DNA from: Hydromonas sp.
GTDB lineage: Bacteria; Pseudomonadota; Gammaproteobacteria; Burkholderiales; Burkholderiaceae
Reading direction: 5' to 3'
NCBI GenBank assembly: GCA_017495165.1
Contig: JAFEII010000002.1
Span: forward strand, 124,001 to 188,000
Length of the DNA: 64,000 nt
Under the pieces are notes generated by a model. That model was not told the origin of the DNA, searched no databases, and saw only the letters and a program-made list of their open reading frames with translations. The position numbers were made by a program, and so were the translations under genes. Below, one piece after another: positions 1 through 8,668 of this stretch (position 1 is the first letter of the stretch; each line of letters opens with the position of its first letter).

Positions 1-391
1 CTTGAATACCCGCCACAAGGTAATTGTTGTGCAGCATCTGCCCCATTTTCTTCAGCAACGGAGTCCAAACCGAAACAATGATAAACGCCGCCAACACCAT
101 GCCCAAATATTTTTCAGGCAGATATCCCATCAAAGGATACCCCACCATCGTACCAAACACTCCGCCAACAAAATAGGCAGGCAGCCACTGCAACATCGCA
201 TCTTTAAGCCCAAACACAAAACGGCTAAAGTTACTGCTTAAGTTCACCACGCCTTGAATCGGAATCACCGCAGCGATGGGCACAAACATCGGAATTAGCC
301 CCAACATCAACAAACCACCGCCTAAACCGACCGCAGCGGAGAGTATGCCCGCACTAAGGCTGACTAAAAATATGTTAAAAAAATCACTCAT
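1..391 (-). CDS. TauE/SafE family permease, N-terminal part (cut by window edge)
   Basis: Reading the minus strand from the ATG at 391 gives about 130 residues that run off the left edge without a stop. The N-terminus holds hydrophobic segments with the glycine-rich AVGLGGGLLMLG stretch typical of TauE/SafE (DUF81) inner-membrane permeases. Family members are linked to export or uptake of sulfite, sulfonates and other small anions, but the substrate here cannot be read from sequence. The start overlaps the end of the upstream dioxygenase remnant by 8 bp (ATGAGTGA), so the two were once translationally coupled. It is distinct from the second TauE gene at 54388-55191. Confidence 0.85.
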   Translation of the reverse strand, partial: MSDFFNIFLVSLSAGILSAAVGLGGGLLMLGLIPMFVPIAAVIPIQGVVNLSSNFSRFVFGLKDAMLQWLPAYFVGGVFGTMVGYPLMGYLPEKYLGMVLAAFIIVSVWTPLLKKMGQMLHNNYLVAGIQ

Positions 392-812
392 GGATAAAAC
401 CCAAGTTAAGATTTGTATTGGTAATTTGTACTCTGTTAATAAGTCGTTGAGAGTTTGGCGTGTAATGGGTTCTAGAGTGCAGGAATGCTGTGTTATCCAG
501 CAATAAAATTTCACCTTCTCGTAATCCAAGTTCTAAATAACTGATGCCATTATGAATCATGTCACCTAAATCACGATAAGCATCAGCCACATCATTTGAT
601 GAAAAAGTTACATCTCCTGCTGCATCCAGTCTAAATGATATTCTCCACTTGCCGTTGTCTTTCTCAAAAATTTGGCGATAGGATTTTTGTTTCCCTCTTG
701 CAAACCCAACCAAGTCGTTCGATAAACGTTTAAAAACCATTGCGTTATCTGAGTTCTTCAAGTGTTTAACAATTGATTGACCCGACATAATTTGATTCAA
801 GCCGCCTCCATC
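384..812 (-). pseudogene. C-terminal remnant of a TauD/TfdA-like Fe(II)/2-oxoglutarate dioxygenase
   Basis: About 140 residues resemble the C-terminal part of clavaminate synthase/TauD-type oxygenases. A DGGG start is followed by a helical region and then GEILLLDNTAFLHSRTHY, where a His near the end would be the distal iron ligand, followed by Arg residues that in the family bind 2-oxoglutarate. The N-terminal half carrying the HxD iron motif is missing. In frame, the sequence upstream of about 812 is palindromic repeat DNA (842-1003), not protein-like. The open frame continues to an ATG at 971 through the repeat, so a hybrid 195-residue product is formally possible, and an internal ATG lies at 788. 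It overlaps the permease start by 8 bp. Called a pseudogene from the lost active-site half; the substrate is unknown. Confidence 0.65.
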
Positions 813-841
813 TGGGCAAGGCTTTACGCACCGCGTACCCC

Positions 842-885
842 GCATAAGCCGTAGCCTGCCATGAGCGCAGCGAATCGCAGGGCTT
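842..885. repeat. 44-bp dispersed repeat, copy 1
   Basis: These 44 bases are identical, same strand, to 36517-36560. They contain a GTAG foot at 851-854 followed by CCTGCCATGAGCG. The second copy is the left half of a long palindrome. This copy abuts the truncated dioxygenase. Confidence 0.85.
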
Positions 886-918
886 GCCTCATGGTAGACT
901 GCGCTGCCTTGAAAACCC

Positions 919-1003
919 GTAGCTCCGATTAGCAAAGCGTAATCGGAGTTTTTTATGCACAAAAAACGCATGCGTGTGATTACGCTGCGCTAATCACATC
1001 TAC
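919..1003. repeat. Inverted pair of GTAG-footed palindromes (REP/BIME-like)
   Basis: The first hairpin has arms CTCCGATTA (923-931) and TAATCGGAG (940-948), preceded by GTAG (919-922) and followed by a T-run. The second has arms GTGATTA (976-982) and TAATCAC (991-997), followed by CTAC (1000-1003). The two point in opposite directions and share an ATTAGC..GCGTAAT core, as in REP pairs. The first could also act as a plus-strand terminator, but no plus-strand gene precedes it. Confidence 0.7.
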
Positions 1004-1230
1004 GCGGTGGTGGTGAATTGAACAGCGCTGAAACCCAATCTACCACCTTTTACCACCCCCACCAAATCCCCTTAAATCAAATTGACGCAACGAGCCAATC
1101 CGTGGTTGAATGTACGCGGCAAAAATTGGCATTTTTTGTCCAACGTTTCAATGTTGAAACGTTCAAACTTAAGAAATTCAAATTTAAAACTCAAATTTTC
1201 ACACATCAATCACTTTCATAAGGAAACCCC

Positions 1231-2409
1231 ATGGATATTGTAATTGTAGCGGCAGCGCGCACGGCGCTTGGCAAGTTTGGTGGCGCATTGGCTAAGGTGA
1301 GCGCGCCGGAGCTGGGCGCAACGGTGATTCAGGCTTTAATGGCGCAAACGGGGGTGTCGCCCGATGCGGTTGATGAGGTGATTTTGGGGCAGGTTTTAAC
1401 CGCAGGCAGCGGCCAAAACCCGGCGCGTCAAGCGGTGCTTAAAGCAGGTTTGCCGCAGCAGGTATCGGCGATGACGATAAATAAGGTTTGCGGCTCCGGT
1501 CTGAAAGCGGTCATGTTGGGTGCGCAGGCGATTGCGTGCGGTGATGCGCAGATTGTGATTGCGGGCGGTCAAGAAAACATGAGCGCTTCGCCGCATGTGT
1601 TGCCCAATTCACGCGATGGGTTTCGTATGGGCAACACGCAATTGGTCGATACGATGATTACCGATGGCTTGTGGGATGCGTTTCACCAATATCACATGGG
1701 GATTACCGCCGAAAACGTGGCGACGAAGTTCAATATCAGCCGTGCGCAGCAAGACGCATTTGCGCTGGCTTCCCAACAAAAAGCGCTTGCAGCGCTCGAT
1801 GCGGGGCGATTTGTGGCTGAAATTGTGCCTGTCACCATTCCCCAGCGCAAAGGTGAGCCTGTTGTGTTTGCCGTCGATGAGTTTCCCAACCGTAAAACCA
1901 ACGCCGAGAGCTTGGCTGCGTTGCGTCCTGCGTTTGATAAAGCAGGCTCGGTTACCGCTGGCAATGCATCTGGGTTGAACGATGGTGCGGCCGCCGTGAT
2001 GCTGATGAGCGCTGCCAAAGCGGCTGAGCTGGGTTTAACGCCTATGGCGCGGATTGCGTCTTTTGCCAGCGCGGGTTTGGACCCTGCGTTGATGGGGATG
2101 GGGCCGGTTTTGGCGTCGCAAAAAGCCTTGGCCAAAGCAGGCTGGAGCGCGGATGAGCTCGATTTAATGGAAATCAATGAGGCCTTTGCTGCGCAAGCAT
2201 GCGCGGTGAATCAGGAAATGGGTTGGGATGTGCGTAAAATTAACGTAAATGGCGGCGCAATTGCGCTGGGTCATCCGATTGGCGCATCAGGTTGCCGCGT
2301 TTTGGTCAGTTTACTGCACGAAATGGTGAAACGTGATGCCAAAAAAGGCTTGACCGCGCTGTGTATTGGCGGTGGCATGGGGGTTGCGCTGGCGGTTGAG
2401 CGGGATTGA
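1231..2409 (+). CDS. phaA: Acetyl-CoA C-acetyltransferase (thiolase)
   Basis: This 392-residue biosynthetic-type thiolase condenses two acetyl-CoA to acetoacetyl-CoA, or runs the reverse, in the cytoplasm. The nucleophilic Cys87 lies in [11 protein letters not shown]. His348 is in [14 protein letters not shown] and Cys378 in ALCIGGGMG, giving the complete Cys-His-Cys active site. Length matches PhaA/AtoB proteins (about 390). The start at 1231 has AAGGAAA 5 nt upstream. No phaB or phaC lies beside it, so a role in polyhydroxybutyrate is not shown, and atoB would be an equally fair symbol. A strong terminator follows directly and the gene appears monocistronic. Confidence 0.95.
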   Translation: MDIVIVAAARTALGKFGGALAKVSAPELGATVIQALMAQTGVSPDAVDEVILGQVLTAGSGQNPARQAVLKAGLPQQVSAMTINKVCGSGLKAVMLGAQAIACGDAQIVIAGGQENMSASPHVLPNSRDGFRMGNTQLVDTMITDGLWDAFHQYHMGITAENVATKFNISRAQQDAFALASQQKALAALDAGRFVAEIVPVTIPQRKGEPVVFAVDEFPNRKTNAESLAALRPAFDKAGSVTAGNASGLNDGAAAVMLMSAAKAAELGLTPMARIASFASAGLDPALMGMGPVLASQKALAKAGWSADELDLMEINEAFAAQACAVNQEMGWDVRKINVNGGAIALGHPIGASGCRVLVSLLHEMVKRDAKKGLTALCIGGGMGVALAVERD

Positions 2410-2456
2410 AACTCGTTAATCTGAAATCTGACCTCGAAAGTCGGCAATCAAAAACC

Positions 2457-2484
2457 AAATGCACCTAAATGGTGCATTTTTTTT
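2457..2484 (+). terminator. Rho-independent terminator after thiolase
   Basis: A perfect 9-bp stem, AAATGCACC (2457-2465) with GGTGCATTT (2471-2479), has a 5-nt loop and runs into a T-tract. Confidence 0.9.
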
Positions 2485-2537
2485 ACAAACCGTGCGGCGG
2501 AATACTTTTTTTGCACACATTTACTTGAGAAGTTTCG

Positions 2538-2543
2538 TATAAT
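2538..2543 (+). promoter_or_regulatory. Possible -10 box for the peptide transporter
   Basis: A perfect TATAAT lies 175 bp before the transporter start in a 230-bp leader. TTGCAC at 2511 is the nearest -35-like hexamer, but the spacer is long (21 nt), so this is weak support. Confidence 0.35.
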
Positions 2544-2717
2544 TCGCACGCTTATTGCAGTTAGATTGTAATTAAGTCGTCGTTAAATTTAAACGCACCC
2601 AGCGCTCAATGGCGAAAACCCGCTGATTCAGATGGGGCGTTTGATTGAATGGTCAATTATAAAAGCGCGAACTTAGCGCGGGTTGGTTTATAACAACAAA
2701 TATATGGAGTACAAAAT

Positions 2718-4232
2718 ATGAGAGTTTCACATCCTTATCCTCAAGGTTTGTTTTCGCTGTTTTTTGCCGAAATGTGGGAACGTTTTAGTTTCTACGGCAT
2801 GCGTGCGATTTTGGTTTTATTTTTAGTTGATCAAACTGGTGACGGCGGTATGGGCTTAAGTCAGGGCGACGCTGCCGCGATTTATGGTTTGTATGGCGCG
2901 GGTGTGTATATTTTTGCGTTACCGGGCGGCTGGATTGCCGATAAGTTCTGGGGTGCCAAACGCTCGATTATTGTGGGTGGCTCCATTATTATGGTGGGGC
3001 ACATTTTGTTGGCAATTTCGGGCAGCGCGCAAGCCATGTTTTTTGCGGGTTTGTTTTTGATTGCGGTAGGAACGGGCTTACTTAAACCCAATATTTCCAG
3101 CATCGTCGGCACGCTGTACACCAAAGACGACGTGGCTGGCCGTGACGCAGGTTTTTCTATGTTTTATATGGGGATTAACTTGGGGGCGATTTTGGGTGGT
3201 TTCGTCGTGGGGTATTTGGGCGAGTCAATTAGCTGGCATTTGGGCTTTGGCGTCGCCGCCGTTGCGATGTTCTTGGGCTTGGTCAACTTTATTTTTGCCA
3301 GCACGCGCTCTTTGGCAGCCAAGGGAAATATTCCTGAACGCGCCAAATTTAGTATCGTTGGACGTCATGGCAATAAAGGCATGACCAGCGTGATTTCGCT
3401 CGGTTTTGTGGGGCTGTTGGTCGGGCTCAATATGCTGGGTATGATTGATTTGTCAACCATTACGGGTTGGGCAAAATCTGCTGGCGTGCTGATTGTGGGC
3501 GTTGCTGTGGTATTTTTCCTCAATATTTTTGTGGGCGGCAACTTAACTGGCAATGAAAAAAAACGCATGGCGGTGTTGGCGGTGCTGTTCTTTGGCGCGG
3601 CGCTGTTTTGGTCGGGTTTTGAGCAAGCAGGTTCGTCTTTGAGTATTTTTGCCAGCGACATGACGCAGCGTCAATTTGGCGATACAGAAATCCCTGCATC
3701 ATGGTTTCAAAATTTAAATCCGTTTTTTATCATTGTTTTAACCCCATTTATTGCCAAATTTTGGGTATCTATGCAAGCGCGTGGCCGTCAAACCTCGGTG
3801 TTTACCAAGTTTGGTGTTGCTTTGATTATGTTAGGTTTTGGCTACTGGGTATTGGTTCCCGCCGCCAAAATCGGCGTGACGGGCGTCAAAGTTTCGGCGC
3901 TGTTTTTAGTGGCAACCTACTTTATCCACACTGTTGCAGAGCTGTTGCTCAGCCCTGTTGGGTTGAGCACGTTTTCACGCTTGGCACCAGAGCGCTTTAC
4001 CAGCCAGCTCATGGGTTTTTGGTTTGTTGCTGCCTCATTGGGTAACTTGATGGCTGGCTTGCTGGTTGCGGGTATGGACACAGAAAGCGCAACGGGCTTG
4101 CCTTCAGCGTTTAACCAAATGTTTGTGACCAGCGCGGTGTTTGGGGCGATTTTATTGTTGCTTGCCAAACCAATCACCAAATGGGCATTGGATGGCAAAG
4201 AAATGCTTGAAGACAATCCGCCTTCGCATTAA
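2718..4232 (+). CDS. POT/PTR2 family proton-dependent oligopeptide transporter
   Basis: This 504-residue inner-membrane protein of the major facilitator type imports di- and tripeptides with protons. The N-terminal ExxER motif is present at residues 18-22 (EMWERFSFYG), which in the family couples proton and substrate binding. FYMGINLGAILGG matches the PTR2 signature in helix 5. Hydrophobic segments fit the usual 14 helices of bacterial POT proteins. GGAG lies 9 nt before the ATG. The long leader (2485-2717) and a strong terminator after the stop suggest a single-gene unit. It is closest in type to DtpT/DtpA proteins; the exact peptide preference is unknown. Confidence 0.93.
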   Translation: MRVSHPYPQGLFSLFFAEMWERFSFYGMRAILVLFLVDQTGDGGMGLSQGDAAAIYGLYGAGVYIFALPGGWIADKFWGAKRSIIVGGSIIMVGHILLAISGSAQAMFFAGLFLIAVGTGLLKPNISSIVGTLYTKDDVAGRDAGFSMFYMGINLGAILGGFVVGYLGESISWHLGFGVAAVAMFLGLVNFIFASTRSLAAKGNIPERAKFSIVGRHGNKGMTSVISLGFVGLLVGLNMLGMIDLSTITGWAKSAGVLIVGVAVVFFLNIFVGGNLTGNEKKRMAVLAVLFFGAALFWSGFEQAGSSLSIFASDMTQRQFGDTEIPASWFQNLNPFFIIVLTPFIAKFWVSMQARGRQTSVFTKFGVALIMLGFGYWVLVPAAKIGVTGVKVSALFLVATYFIHTVAELLLSPVGLSTFSRLAPERFTSQLMGFWFVAASLGNLMAGLLVAGMDTESATGLPSAFNQMFVTSAVFGAILLLLAKPITKWALDGKEMLEDNPPSH

Positions 4233-4297
4233 TTGGCCGTAAAAGTTTTTGTGATTGAACATTGCATTGGTTCAATGTGAAATCAAGGATGCAAACA

Positions 4298-4330
4298 AAC
4301 GCCGCTCAGCCCAATGAGCGGCGTTTTTAT
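4298..4330 (+). terminator. Terminator after peptide transporter
   Basis: An 11-bp stem, AACGCCGCTCA (4298-4308) with TGAGCGGCGTT (4315-4325), is followed by T-residues. Confidence 0.9.
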
Positions 4331-4490
4331 GGCCGTTTGTCAGATGAAACAATGCGGCGGCGAGAATTGATTGGCAGCGCTGGATGGCTGCCATATAATG
4401 CCGCGTGCGGCTTGTGTATTCAACCATGGCGATGAAGCAGCATGTGGCGTGGGATGTGTTGGCGCTGCTTTGGCGGTTTCAACCCAAACG

Positions 4491-5231
4491 CTATGCAATC
4501 GTCACAAATTGATAACCCAGTTGGCGCGCATGCGCAATAAAACGCGGCAGCACGCGGGCAGTAATTGGGCAATGGTCGTGCATGAGAATAATTGCTCGGT
4601 CTTGGAGCTGCTTGGCAAGGCGCCGAAACAATGCTTCGTCATCCGTGCTGGCCGTGTCAAAAGAGCGAATTGACCAGCCAATGCTGCGCAAATGGGTGCG
4701 CTTGAGTGCCAGCGCCAAATGTTGCGTGGTCACGCCGTGCGGCGGGCGAAATAGGGTGGTTTGGTGCTGCGTGTGCTGTAAAATACGTTGATTGCATTGC
4801 GTGAGTTCGTTGACCAAATCCGCGGTGCGTTTTGTGTTGATGAAATGATGGTGCGTGTGGCTGTGGTTGCCGATTGCGTGGCCTTGCGCGATCATCTGGC
4901 GCGCAATCTGCGGCAGCGCTTCAACCCGCTGCCCAATCAAGAAAAACGTGGCTTTAACGTCGTGTTGTTTGAGAATATCCAAAATCACGGCGCTGTGTGG
5001 CGTTGGGCCATCATCAAACGTGAGTGCAATGCTGGGAATGGTGCTGCTGGGCAGCTCATTTTGCGACGTGAAGAAAAAATTCCAGCCAATCCGTGCGCAG
5101 CCTGTCATAAAAATGCCCACATAAACCGCAGTGAAAATCCCTAATAATAACCATTGCTGTGTGAACATGGCAGCGGCGCACAGCGCGATAAATACAGCGC
5201 TGCACATAATGAATTTGGATGGTTTTTGCAT
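4491..5231 (-). CDS. Polysaccharide deacetylase family protein
   Basis: This 246-residue protein has two N-terminal hydrophobic segments (about residues 8-24 and 27-45), then a NodB homology domain. TFDDGP at 71-76 gives the catalytic and metal-binding aspartates, and HSHTH at 123-127 is the His metal motif. RPPHG later matches NodB motif 3, and a late MHDH matches the final conserved His region. It should remove N-acetyl or O-acetyl groups from an extracytoplasmic glycan while anchored to the inner membrane. Peptidoglycan, chitin-like or capsule substrates are all possible. It converges with the peptide transporter and diverges from the EamA permease gene, with no glycan gene nearby to guide the call. 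Confidence 0.88.
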   Translation of the reverse strand: MQKPSKFIMCSAVFIALCAAAMFTQQWLLLGIFTAVYVGIFMTGCARIGWNFFFTSQNELPSSTIPSIALTFDDGPTPHSAVILDILKQHDVKATFFLIGQRVEALPQIARQMIAQGHAIGNHSHTHHHFINTKRTADLVNELTQCNQRILQHTQHQTTLFRPPHGVTTQHLALALKRTHLRSIGWSIRSFDTASTDDEALFRRLAKQLQDRAIILMHDHCPITARVLPRFIAHARQLGYQFVTIA

Positions 5232-5320
5232 GTGGGCTTAACTATAAAACGGGTTGAACGTGCCAATGAAGCAGGACGGCATTTTACCCAAAAACAACCG
5301 CTTTAAAACAAGGAATCAAT

Positions 5321-6247
5321 ATGCCGCAAAAAATATTTACTGCCGCGCAGCGCAAAACCGCTTTTGTGTGGGCCATCATTGGCGCGGTGTGCTTTTCGTT
5401 TAAAGCGATTTGCGCCAAGCTGATTTATCGCGAGGGCGGCGTGGAAGCGGTGGATGTGATTGCGCTGCGCATGCTGTTTTCATTGCCATTTTTCATCGGT
5501 TTTGGCTTGTGGGCGCGACGCACGCAGCCGTATCAGATGCGCGGGCAGGACTACGCGCAGGTGATATTTGTGGGGTTTATTGGTTATTACTTGTCCAGTA
5601 TTTTGGATTTTATGGGGCTGCAATATATTTCGGTGGGGCTGGAGCGCTTGTTGTTGTTTTTGGTGCCATCCATCGTGCTGATTATTTCCAAATTTGTGCT
5701 CAAAAAAACCATTCTGCGGGCGCAATGGCTTGCCATGATGGTGGCGTACAGCGGCATTGTGCTGGTGTTTTGGCATGAATTGCAGCTGCCCAGCTCCAAT
5801 GCGGCTTTGGGCGGCGCCTTGGTGTTTGCCAGCGCCGTCTCATACGCGGGTTATTTGCTTTTAACCGGTGAATTGGTCAAGCGGCTGGGCGCGATTCGGC
5901 TGGTCGCGTATGCGATGGCCACGTCCACATTGTGTTCGGTGCTGCATTATTTGGTGGTACGTGATTGGCAGGTTTTGTGGCAACACAGCACCAATATTTA
6001 TATTTATTCAATGATAAATGCCGTGCTGTGCACGGTCACACCCGTATTGCTCACCATGCTCGCCGTGCGCAGGCTCGGGCCCGCGCTGGTCTCGCAAGTG
6101 GGCATGATAGGGCCTGTGATGATACTTGGGTTTGGTTACTGGTTTTTGGGTGAGCCAATTACGTGGATTCAATTGGCTGGCACGGCGCTGGTGCTGCTTG
6201 GGATTGGACTGGTGGGGCGTGTGGCCAGCGCTGCCAAACCTGTTTAA
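5321..6247 (+). CDS. EamA/DMT family permease
   Basis: This 308-residue inner-membrane protein has ten predicted hydrophobic helices in two EamA halves of the drug/metabolite transporter superfamily. The second half ends in the typical GEPITWIQLAGTALVLLGI stretch. Family members export amino acids, metabolites or drugs, and the substrate cannot be told from sequence. The start at 5321 follows AAGGAA with good spacing. It diverges from the deacetylase gene with an intergenic gap of about 90 bp that must hold both promoters. rimO follows about 150 bp downstream on the same strand. Confidence 0.88.
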   Translation: MPQKIFTAAQRKTAFVWAIIGAVCFSFKAICAKLIYREGGVEAVDVIALRMLFSLPFFIGFGLWARRTQPYQMRGQDYAQVIFVGFIGYYLSSILDFMGLQYISVGLERLLLFLVPSIVLIISKFVLKKTILRAQWLAMMVAYSGIVLVFWHELQLPSSNAALGGALVFASAVSYAGYLLLTGELVKRLGAIRLVAYAMATSTLCSVLHYLVVRDWQVLWQHSTNIYIYSMINAVLCTVTPVLLTMLAVRRLGPALVSQVGMIGPVMILGFGYWFLGEPITWIQLAGTALVLLGIGLVGRVASAAKPV

Positions 6248-6396
6248 CGCCGCAAAAATATGCGGTAAAACCATTGATTTGCAAGGCATAATCCGTGACG
6301 GCGCGGGTGAAGCCGTGTAAAATGCCCAATTCTTTTGCGGCGGACTCGTTCATCATTCCCGCCGCAATTTTTGACTCAAATTTGAATAGAATCCTC

Positions 6397-7767
6397 ATGA
6401 CAAAATCCATTATTACAGGGGCGGTAGCGCCTAAAATCGGCTTCGTATCCTTGGGTTGCCCCAAAGCATTGGTTGACTCCGAAGACATTTTGACCCGCTT
6501 GCGCACCGAAGGCTACGCGATTTCACCGTCATATCAAGACGCCGATTTGGTGGTGGTCAATACCTGTGGATTCATTGACAGCGCGGTACAAGAGTCGCTC
6601 GATGCGATTGGCGAGGCGTTGCACGAAAACGGCAAAGTCGTGGTCACAGGCTGCTTGGGCGCACGCACCGATGCGAGTGGCAACAACATGGTGCAAGCCT
6701 TGCACCCCAAAGTGTTGGCGGTCACAGGCCCGCACGCCACCCACGAAGTCATGAACGCCGTGCACGCACATTTGCCCAAACCGCACGACCCATTTATTGA
6801 CCTCGTGCCACCGCAAGGCATCAAACTCACGCCCAGCCATTACGCGTATCTGAAAATCTCTGAGGGCTGTAACCACCGCTGCACGTTTTGCATTATTCCC
6901 TCGTTGCGCGGCGACTTGGTCAGCCGCCCGATTGGCGACGTGGTGCGTGAAGCCGAAAAATTGGTTTTATCGGGCGTCAAAGAATTATTGGTGGTCTCAC
7001 AAGACACCAGCGCCTACGGCGTGGATGTCAAATACCGCACAGGTTTTGTGAATGGCCGCCCCGTCAAAACCCACATGCAAGAACTGGTGGGCGAGCTCGC
7101 GCAACTGGGCGCGTGGGTGCGCCTGCATTATGTGTACCCGTATCCGCACGTGGACCATGTGATTGAGCAGATGGCGCAAACCGCCGTCAACGGCCAAGGG
7201 CGCGTATTGCCGTACCTTGACGTGCCATTTCAACACGCCCATCCGCGCGTGCTTAAAGCCATGAAACGCCCCGCCAATGGCGAAAAAACCCTCGAGCGCA
7301 TTCAGTCATGGCGCGCCGCTTGTCCTGATTTAACCATCCGCTCCACGTTTATTGCCGGCTTTCCAAGCGAGACCGAAGCCGAATTTGATTATTTGCTGAA
7401 CTTTTTGGATGAAGCGCAACTCGACCGCGTGGGCTGCTTTGCCTACTCACCCGTAGACGGCGCAGTTGCCAATGAGATTGAAGGCGCATTACCGGACGAA
7501 GTCCGCGAAGAACGCACCGCACGTTTTATGGAAAAACAACAAGGCATCAGCACCGCTCGCTTGGCTAAAAAAGTGGGTTCAGTGCAAACTGTATTGGTGG
7601 ACGAAGTGGATGAAGACGGCGCAATCGCGCGTTCTATGGCAGATGCGCCCGAAATTGACGGCGTGGTGTACGTGGATTACACCGAAGAGCCATTGCAAGT
7701 TGGGCAGTTTGTGGATGTCAAAATCCACGCATCCGATGAGTATGATTTGTGGGGCGCGGTGGTTTAA
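6397..7767 (+). CDS. rimO: Ribosomal protein uS12 methylthiotransferase
   Basis: This 456-residue radical-SAM enzyme adds a methylthio group to Asp of ribosomal protein S12. The N-terminal UPF0004 domain has Cys21, Cys57 and Cys86 for the auxiliary iron-sulfur cluster. The radical-SAM CxxxCxxC motif is Cys158, Cys162 and Cys165 ([18 protein letters not shown]). A TRAM-like domain closes the C-terminus. [12 protein letters not shown] and the SRP after the SAM motif separate RimO from the tRNA enzyme MiaB. The ATG at 6397 is preferred over an in-frame upstream start at 6295 because homology begins about ten residues after it. No clear ribosome-binding site is visible. Confidence 0.96.
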   Translation: MTKSIITGAVAPKIGFVSLGCPKALVDSEDILTRLRTEGYAISPSYQDADLVVVNTCGFIDSAVQESLDAIGEALHENGKVVVTGCLGARTDASGNNMVQALHPKVLAVTGPHATHEVMNAVHAHLPKPHDPFIDLVPPQGIKLTPSHYAYLKISEGCNHRCTFCIIPSLRGDLVSRPIGDVVREAEKLVLSGVKELLVVSQDTSAYGVDVKYRTGFVNGRPVKTHMQELVGELAQLGAWVRLHYVYPYPHVDHVIEQMAQTAVNGQGRVLPYLDVPFQHAHPRVLKAMKRPANGEKTLERIQSWRAACPDLTIRSTFIAGFPSETEAEFDYLLNFLDEAQLDRVGCFAYSPVDGAVANEIEGALPDEVREERTARFMEKQQGISTARLAKKVGSVQTVLVDEVDEDGAIARSMADAPEIDGVVYVDYTEEPLQVGQFVDVKIHASDEYDLWGAVV

Positions 7768-7805
7768 GCCACGCGTTTTTATTAAATAATGGTGAATGCT
7801 TCTAT

Positions 7806-8399
7806 ATGAGTGATGAATTAAATCAACCCCAAACGATGTACGGTGAGCATGTGGAGGCGGTTGCGGAAAAACTGCCTTGTTTTTACGTTGTTGCCCCTAA
7901 GAAATTTGCGGTTTTATTTTTTACAACGTTTGGATTTTACTCTTTATATTGGTTTTATAAAAACTGGAGCAATTATAAATTGTGGACGAATGAAAACATA
8001 AAGCCAATTGCGCGTGCGGCGCTATCGGCATTTTTTGCCTATAATTTGTTTAATAAAATAAATAAAACACTCGTTTCACGCAACATTACATATCGCTGGA
8101 ATCACATGTTACTTGGGATTCGTTATGCGGAATTTTGGTTTGCTGCGATTGCCGCTGAGTTTTATATTTATGTATTGAAGCCCGAGTTATTTGGGTATTT
8201 GCTATTTCCATCACTTCTTACTTATTTTCCACTCGCTCGCGCACAAAAAGCCATCAATATGGCATGCGGGCAAGGGGCGGGCGAAGGGAATGCCAAATTA
8301 TCGGATGTAAATATGATTTGGATTTTACTGGGCGTTCCGGTTTGGGCATTTTCGTTGTTTGGCATATATGCAACGTGGGCTGGCTTGTTGGTGAAATAA
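7806..8399 (+). CDS. Uncharacterised membrane protein (DUF4234-like)
   Basis: The protein has 197 residues from the ATG at 7806. An in-frame start at 7749 would overlap rimO and add non-conserved residues. After a short polar N-terminus it shows about four hydrophobic segments. The first ends in FGFYSLYWFYKNW, which resembles the aromatic motif of DUF4234-type proteins. A second conserved-looking patch reads IKPIARAALSAFFAYNLF. Tyr, Phe and Trp content is high and the gene is more AT-rich than rimO. No catalytic motif is apparent and the function is unknown. It follows rimO by 38 nt and may be co-transcribed. A repeat cluster, not a canonical terminator, follows. Confidence 0.75.
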   Translation: MSDELNQPQTMYGEHVEAVAEKLPCFYVVAPKKFAVLFFTTFGFYSLYWFYKNWSNYKLWTNENIKPIARAALSAFFAYNLFNKINKTLVSRNITYRWNHMLLGIRYAEFWFAAIAAEFYIYVLKPELFGYLLFPSLLTYFPLARAQKAINMACGQGAGEGNAKLSDVNMIWILLGVPVWAFSLFGIYATWAGLLVK

Positions 8400-8442
8400 T
8401 CCCTATTTTTAACTTGTTATTTATCATTTTGAATGAACGCAA

Positions 8443-8470
8443 GTAGGGCGGGCATTCATGCCCGCCCTAC
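8443..8470. repeat. GTAGGG palindrome (REP-like)
   Basis: A perfect 13-bp inverted repeat, GTAGGGCGGGCAT with ATGCCCGCCCTAC, has a 2-nt loop. Confidence 0.85.
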
Positions 8471-8530
8471 GCGGGGCAGCGTTGCACGCGCTGGTCATCT
8501 TTATGGTGATGCCGCGTGACGCAATCATCT

Positions 8531-8592
8531 GTAGGGGCGCGATTTATCGCGCCCTGGTTGTACAAATTGGGCGTGATGAATCACGCCCCTAG
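8531..8592. repeat. Inverted pair of GTAGGGGCG palindromes (BIME-like)
   Basis: The first element is GTAG followed by GGGCGCGAT (8535-8543) and ATCGCGCCC (8546-8554). The second is inverted: GGGCGTGAT (8569-8577) and ATCACGCCC (8580-8588), then CTAG. A 14-nt spacer separates them. Related copies lie at 31316 and 44091. Confidence 0.85.
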
Positions 8593-8668
8593 GATAATCA
8601 AAAATCAAAAATTAACGATTAACACCGAATAACTAACAAACAATACGATCTTTAAAGCAGGAGCATTC

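Noticed and set aside
1018-1221. 67-codon open frame before the thiolase gene
   Set aside because: Low-complexity, no start signal, no family resemblance. It lies in leader DNA.
1231-4232. Thiolase and peptide transporter as one operon
   Set aside because: A strong terminator and a 230-bp leader with a TATAAT box separate them.
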